Origin: Deltaproteobacteria bacterium
GTDB lineage: Bacteria > Myxococcota > JACRCW01
Reading direction: 5' to 3'
Length of the DNA: 64,000 bases
NCBI GenBank assembly: GCA_016218805.1
Contig: JACRCW010000032.1
Location: 1 to 64,000 of the forward strand
Position numbers and translations under genes: made by a program. This document shows, one piece after another, positions 60,548-64,000 of this stretch (positions are counted from its first letter, which is position 1; each line of letters begins with the position of its first letter). Under the pieces are notes generated by a model. The model saw only the letters and a list, made by a program, of their open reading frames with translations. It was not told where the DNA came from and ran no database searches.

Positions 60548-62197
60548 TCACGGGTTGCACGTGAAGCTCACCGGCAGCGCCAGGTCCTGCGCGCAGGACC
60601 ACGCAGCTTCAAACGCCTCGGCGCCGTAGTCCGGGTTCAGGCCGTTCCCGTCGCTGGGAACGCTGCGGTCCACGCCGTCCGCGCGCAGCGTGCCGGACAG
60701 GGCGTTCTCCTCCGCGCCTATGGCACCGTTCACCGCCTGCAGCGTGCCGGCGGCCACGGTCACTGCCAGCGCTCCCGCGGCGGAATGGACCCGCAGCTCA
60801 CCGTCCGTCCACTGCACGTTGTCAAACCGCGCAATGGGCGAGCTGATGGCGCACTGCCCGCTGCTCTCCGCACGCGCGGTGCGCGGGTGCACCACGCCCT
60901 GCAGGCGGCCGGAGGTCACGGTGAGGCCGGTGTCGTCGGCACTGGTGCCCAGGTGGAAGTCCGTGAAGGTGGCGTCCAGCGTGATGGTGACGGACTGGTC
61001 ATCCGCCGGAATGGCGGGGGCCTGCGGGTTACCGGTGAGGGTCCCGTGGATGACCTTGGTGCCGGACACCTCCAGCCCGCCGGAGAACAACGTGCGGACG
61101 CGCTGGCAGTCCGTCGCCACGGTGGAACCTTCGCGGTAGCTCTTCACGCAGCGGGACAGCGTCTGCGTTGCGGTGCCCGCGCCTCCCGCGGTGCCGGTCA
61201 CCACCGCGGCCTGTTGCACGGCGTCGGACGCAAAGCCGCAGTCGTGGTCAGCGTTCATGGCGGCCGCCAGGGACCCAAGCAGCTTGATGGTCAGTCGCGC
61301 CGCACCGTCCACCACGCGGGGCGCCAGGTCCGCGCACTGCGTGCTCTCCGGCTGCGCGAGATTCTCCGTGCACGCGTAGCGCTCCTTGAAGCGTGCCGCG
61401 TCGTAGTCCGGATCCAGGACCGCGTCCTCGCCGCGCGTAGGAAGTGCAAACCGCCGGGAGGGTGCGGGCGGTTCAAACGGCGCGCGGATGGCGAGCGTGA
61501 TGGAGCCCGTCAGGGCGTTCTCCCCGCCGGGGCCGCGGCCGTTCTGCGCATCCAGGCTGGAGCCCGTCACTTCCAGCAGGAAGTCCAAACGCTCCGTGTG
61601 CAGCCGGAGGTGGCTGGCGCCGTACTGCACCGCGCTGAACTGCGCGTTGGGGGTCGCTATCGCGCAGGCGCCGCTGTCCGCCGCGGCGGCAAGCCCGGGC
61701 CGCACCACGGCGGTGAGTGTGCCGTCCGTGAACTCCAGCGTCTCCGGCCCCGTGCTGTCCGCCACGCGGAAACCCGCCGCGGCGGTCACCTCCAATTCCA
61801 CGCTCACCGCATCCGGCGCATCCGGGATGGCCGGCGTCTCCGCGCCGCCGGACAGCAGGCCATGCACGCGCCGCACGGCGTTGACGACGACGGTTCCGCG
61901 CGCGCGGGTCTCCTCGCCCAGACACGTGGTGCGGATGACCTTCTCCTCCGGCAGCTCAATCCGGCAATCAAGCACGCGCAGCGTGGCGGTTCCCGTCCGG
62001 CCGAGCGCACCGTCGTACTCCACCGCGGCCAGCACCGCGGGGGACTTGAACCCGCACGCGGTGTCGTCGTTCACCAGCGTGGCAATGGCCCCCACGTTGC
62101 GGACGGTGAGGCGCGCAGCGCCCATGGCCACCTGGTCACCCGCAAACAACCCGCAGCCCAGCGGTGCAGCAAGGACGACGGCAACCGCCGCCCTCAC
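60548..62197 (-). CDS. Internally duplicated lipoprotein, family unknown
   Basis: 549 residues from GTG 62197, chosen over a longer frame (GTG 62242) because it forms a GTGA overlap with the preceding stop and gives a clean signal MRAAVAVVLAAPLGC. The protein is two copies of one ~260-residue unit. Shared landmarks are LTVRNVGAIATLVNDDTACG against LTIKLLGSLAAAMNADHDCG, GACAIATPNAQFSAVQYG against GQCAISSPIARFDNVQWTD, NALTGSITLAI against NALSGTLRADG, and the ends LDPDYDAARFKERYACTENL against LNPDYGAEAFEAAWSCAQDL. Conserved Cys pairs in each copy. Co-translated with the M28 peptidase upstream. Function unknown. Confidence 0.82.
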   Translation of the reverse strand: MRAAVAVVLAAPLGCGLFAGDQVAMGAARLTVRNVGAIATLVNDDTACGFKSPAVLAAVEYDGALGRTGTATLRVLDCRIELPEEKVIRTTCLGEETRARGTVVVNAVRRVHGLLSGGAETPAIPDAPDAVSVELEVTAAAGFRVADSTGPETLEFTDGTLTAVVRPGLAAAADSGACAIATPNAQFSAVQYGASHLRLHTERLDFLLEVTGSSLDAQNGRGPGGENALTGSITLAIRAPFEPPAPSRRFALPTRGEDAVLDPDYDAARFKERYACTENLAQPESTQCADLAPRVVDGAARLTIKLLGSLAAAMNADHDCGFASDAVQQAAVVTGTAGGAGTATQTLSRCVKSYREGSTVATDCQRVRTLFSGGLEVSGTKVIHGTLTGNPQAPAIPADDQSVTITLDATFTDFHLGTSADDTGLTVTSGRLQGVVHPRTARAESSGQCAISSPIARFDNVQWTDGELRVHSAAGALAVTVAAGTLQAVNGAIGAEENALSGTLRADGVDRSVPSDGNGLNPDYGAEAFEAAWSCAQDLALPVSFTCNP

Positions 62198-63501
62198 AAC
62201 AGCCGGCACGTCTGCTCCGTGTAGTCCGGCGACGCCAGGCACATGATGCGTTGGGTGGCGCGGCGCAGGGTGGAGCGCTGGGTGCTGGTGAGCGCGGTAC
62301 CGGTATCCGCCACGCTCTTCACCGCCGTCACGTCCGCCAGGTCCTGTTGCAGCAGGTTGCGCGTGTCGGTGGTGAGGGACAGCGCGTCTACGATGCCGCC
62401 AGTGGCCAGTGCATCGCTCATCACGCCGTGGATTGTCTCCGCGTCCGTCCGGTCGTCGCGCCCCTGCGCATCAAACTGCGGGGTGGTGGTGGCGTCTCCC
62501 AGAGCGCGGACCAGCGCGAGCAGCAGTTGCGCTTCCAAGGCCATCCGGTCGTAGGACAGCGTGGAGGCCTCGTCCGACGGCGTGTGGTACATCTTGTTCT
62601 GCCCGTTGCTGAGGAACACCACGGGCACGCCGCGGTTGCGGAACGCGTCGTAGTCACTCCACGGTTGCATGCCGTTGCGGGTCTGTTCCACCAGGTGCAG
62701 GCCGCCGCGGCGCGCGCCGAGTCCGGCGGGAATATCCAGGGCGGCGGCGGCGGCGTTCACCTCGCTGCTGGACTCCGCACCCAGCACAAAATGCCCCGCG
62801 TAACCCGGCCACAGGTCCCCGCCCACCAGGTCCATGGCAATGGCCACGTCGGTGTCAGCCAGCGGAACCAGCGGGTGGCCGGCGTAGTACTCGCTGCCCA
62901 TGTCGTTGGAGAGGAAGGTCGGGGGCTCCTCGGCGTCCCAGGCGGCAATGAGCACGCTGCGCTTGGGGGCCGCGCGGGACACTTCGCAGGCCACCGCCAT
63001 CAGGATGGCCACCGCTGCCGCGTTGTCATTGGCGCCGTTGCAGACCGCGCCACCGCAGTCACCCAGGTGGTCATAGTGCGCGCTGACAATGATGTGCCGT
63101 GATGCAAGCGCGCTGTCCGTTCCCGCAATGCGTCCCAGCAGGTTGATGCCGGGTGAGGAGCCAATGGCCTGCTCAAAGCCCGTGGTGCCGGCCTCCTGCA
63201 GCCGGCACTGCCCCATGAGGTCCTTGATGTACGTACGCGCGGCCTGGGAGCCCGCGGTTCCCTCGTCACGGCCGTCCATGCTGTCTGAGGCCAGGTCCGT
63301 GGTGAGCCGCTGCAGCTCCGCTTCCGTCATGAAGGATGGGACGGGCGGCCCCGCGTCCGGCGTGCCGCTGCTGCCGCCGGAGGAGGACGACGACGACGAG
63401 GACGACGACCCGCCGCCTCCGGACGACGACGAGGACGAGTTGGAGCCGCCGCTGCACGCGATGCACCCGGCCAATCCCAGCACTGCGACGGAACGTTTCA
63501 T
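62194..63501 (-). CDS. M28-family zinc aminopeptidase lipoprotein
   Basis: 435 residues from ATG 63501 (GGGAGAGCC upstream). The signal ends LAGCIAC and is followed by a poly-Ser/Gly linker (~20-50). The M28 metal ligands are visible in order: the H/D of SAHYDHLGD, the D of GANDNAAAVA, the EE of WDAEEPP, the D of AIAMDLVGGD and the H of YHTPSDEAS. The catalytic domain spans residues ~60-345, with a helical C-terminal ~90 residues. Such enzymes remove N-terminal amino acids from peptides using two zinc ions. Outer-membrane anchored, so probably nutritional or predatory. First gene of a two-gene operon. Confidence 0.94.
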   Translation of the reverse strand: MKRSVAVLGLAGCIACSGGSNSSSSSSGGGGSSSSSSSSSSGGSSGTPDAGPPVPSFMTEAELQRLTTDLASDSMDGRDEGTAGSQAARTYIKDLMGQCRLQEAGTTGFEQAIGSSPGINLLGRIAGTDSALASRHIIVSAHYDHLGDCGGAVCNGANDNAAAVAILMAVACEVSRAAPKRSVLIAAWDAEEPPTFLSNDMGSEYYAGHPLVPLADTDVAIAMDLVGGDLWPGYAGHFVLGAESSSEVNAAAAALDIPAGLGARRGGLHLVEQTRNGMQPWSDYDAFRNRGVPVVFLSNGQNKMYHTPSDEASTLSYDRMALEAQLLLALVRALGDATTTPQFDAQGRDDRTDAETIHGVMSDALATGGIVDALSLTTDTRNLLQQDLADVTAVKSVADTGTALTSTQRSTLRRATQRIMCLASPDYTEQTCRLL

Positions 63502-63608
63502 CAGTGGCTCTCCCGGCAAGTGGGCGCTTTCTGGCAAGGGCCCACCGCCACTGCAAGGGCAGCGGCGTGCTTCCCTGTGGCGCGGTGCTGGCCTACACCA
63601 ACACAAAG

Positions 63609-64000
63609 ATGGGACCAGCACGGCTGTTCTACATGGATGAAGCGGGCTCCCGCCGCGGGCTCCCGCTCAAGGGCACCGTGGTCACGGTGGGCCGCGCGCG
63701 TGACAACATGGTGACCTTCCCGCGGCAGGAAGGCGTCAGCCGCTACCACGCGGAACTGGTGGGCCACGACGAGGGCTGGGTCATTGTGGACCGCGGCAGC
63801 AGCGCAGGGACGTTTGTCAACGGCGTGCAGGTGCAGCAGCACCCGCTGGAGAGCGGGGACGTGATCCGCCTGGGCCCGCCACCCGCGCCGGAGCTGACCT
63901 ACCTGGAGGTGGAGGAGGCCACCGCGCTGCGTGAGACCCCGGAGATGCGCGACGACTCCATGACGATCATGCGTCCGGCGCACAGCACGTTCCTGGACCC
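63609..64000 (+). CDS. FHA-domain protein (3' end outside window)
   Basis: Open frame from ATG 63609 to the window end (130 codons seen). An in-frame GTG at 63585 is also possible; neither has a clear Shine-Dalgarno. Residues ~5-95 form a forkhead-associated domain: GRARDNMVTF, EGVSRYHAELV (the R-x-H phosphothreonine-binding motif region), VDRGSSAGTFVNGVQV (the G-S-x-x-G-T-x-V-N-G motif) and LESGDVIRLGP. These bind phosphothreonine peptides and often couple to serine/threonine kinases. What follows the domain is not visible. Divergent from the M28 gene. Confidence 0.92.
   Translation, partial: MGPARLFYMDEAGSRRGLPLKGTVVTVGRARDNMVTFPRQEGVSRYHAELVGHDEGWVIVDRGSSAGTFVNGVQVQQHPLESGDVIRLGPPPAPELTYLEVEEATALRETPEMRDDSMTIMRPAHSTFLD

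Noticed and set aside
62198..62242. Longer start (GTG 62242) for the duplicated lipoprotein
   Set aside because: GTG 62197 overlaps the preceding stop as GTGA and gives a compact, Arg-led lipoprotein signal. The extra 15 residues have no such features.

Overview
The window is very GC-rich and gene-dense, with strong G/C bias at third codon positions. It reads as a chromosomal segment of a member of the Myxococcota. Pointers to this are many Sec/lipobox lipoproteins with Ser/Ala/Asp linkers, two or three C-terminal tails of the MYXO-CTERM type (Cys-rich motif, one membrane helix, Arg cluster), Cys-rich plus PPC-repeat surface proteins, a zinc-ribbon/GYF protein like the start of gliding protein GltJ/AgmX, an AgmX-type C-terminal domain, and FHA, PilZ and response-regulator proteins. 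I saw no tRNA, rRNA or CRISPR array. Assignment below phylum is not possible from the window alone.

Layout. 1-591 (minus): start of a response-regulator gene cut by the window edge. 911-10241 (plus): four surface-protein genes forming a duplicated two-gene cassette, (ASH-like + DUF2135-like lipoprotein) then (Cys-rich + PPC-repeat lipoprotein), present twice. 10273-14295: a DUF3089 alpha/beta hydrolase with an apparent 1-nt frameshift, an unknown protein, a sulfatase-modifying-factor-like protein lacking the catalytic cysteines, and a DUF2330 protein. 14376-28620: a tightly packed six-gene operon with two secreted GH13 alpha-amylase-family enzymes and four lipoproteins. Two of the lipoproteins are very large and carry Ig-like modules resembling starch-binding folds. 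It looks like a surface alpha-glucan degrading apparatus and ends at a hairpin. 28908-33750: a zinc-ribbon/GYF membrane protein, an FG-GAP lipoprotein and an AgmX-CsgG/FlgO-TPR fusion protein.

33840-35390 is a small foreign-looking island with a decayed transposase fragment and a SAM methyltransferase of different codon use. 35940-40126 is a MacAB-like ABC efflux operon (ATPase, two-module permease, adaptor), followed by a cyclophilin. 40712-46094 (minus): PilZ-like protein, metallo-beta-lactamase-fold hydrolase, GATase-like periplasmic protein and a metalloprotease-like surface protein. 46179-59546 (minus) is an overlapping three-gene operon: a 1756-aa protein made of repeated paired-Cys modules, an alpha-2-macroglobulin with an intact thioester motif, and penicillin-binding protein 1C. 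The last two are the known YfhM-PbpC pair; the first gene has no recognised family and is probably their partner. 59831-63501: a carboxypeptidase-regulatory-like lipoprotein, an internally duplicated lipoprotein and an M28 zinc peptidase. 63609-64000: start of an FHA-domain protein.

The most noteworthy items are the alpha-glucan operon, the A2M/PBP1C operon with its repeat protein, a minisatellite inserted inside a PPC domain, and a perfect 14-bp inverted repeat burying the ribosome-binding site of the MBL-fold gene.
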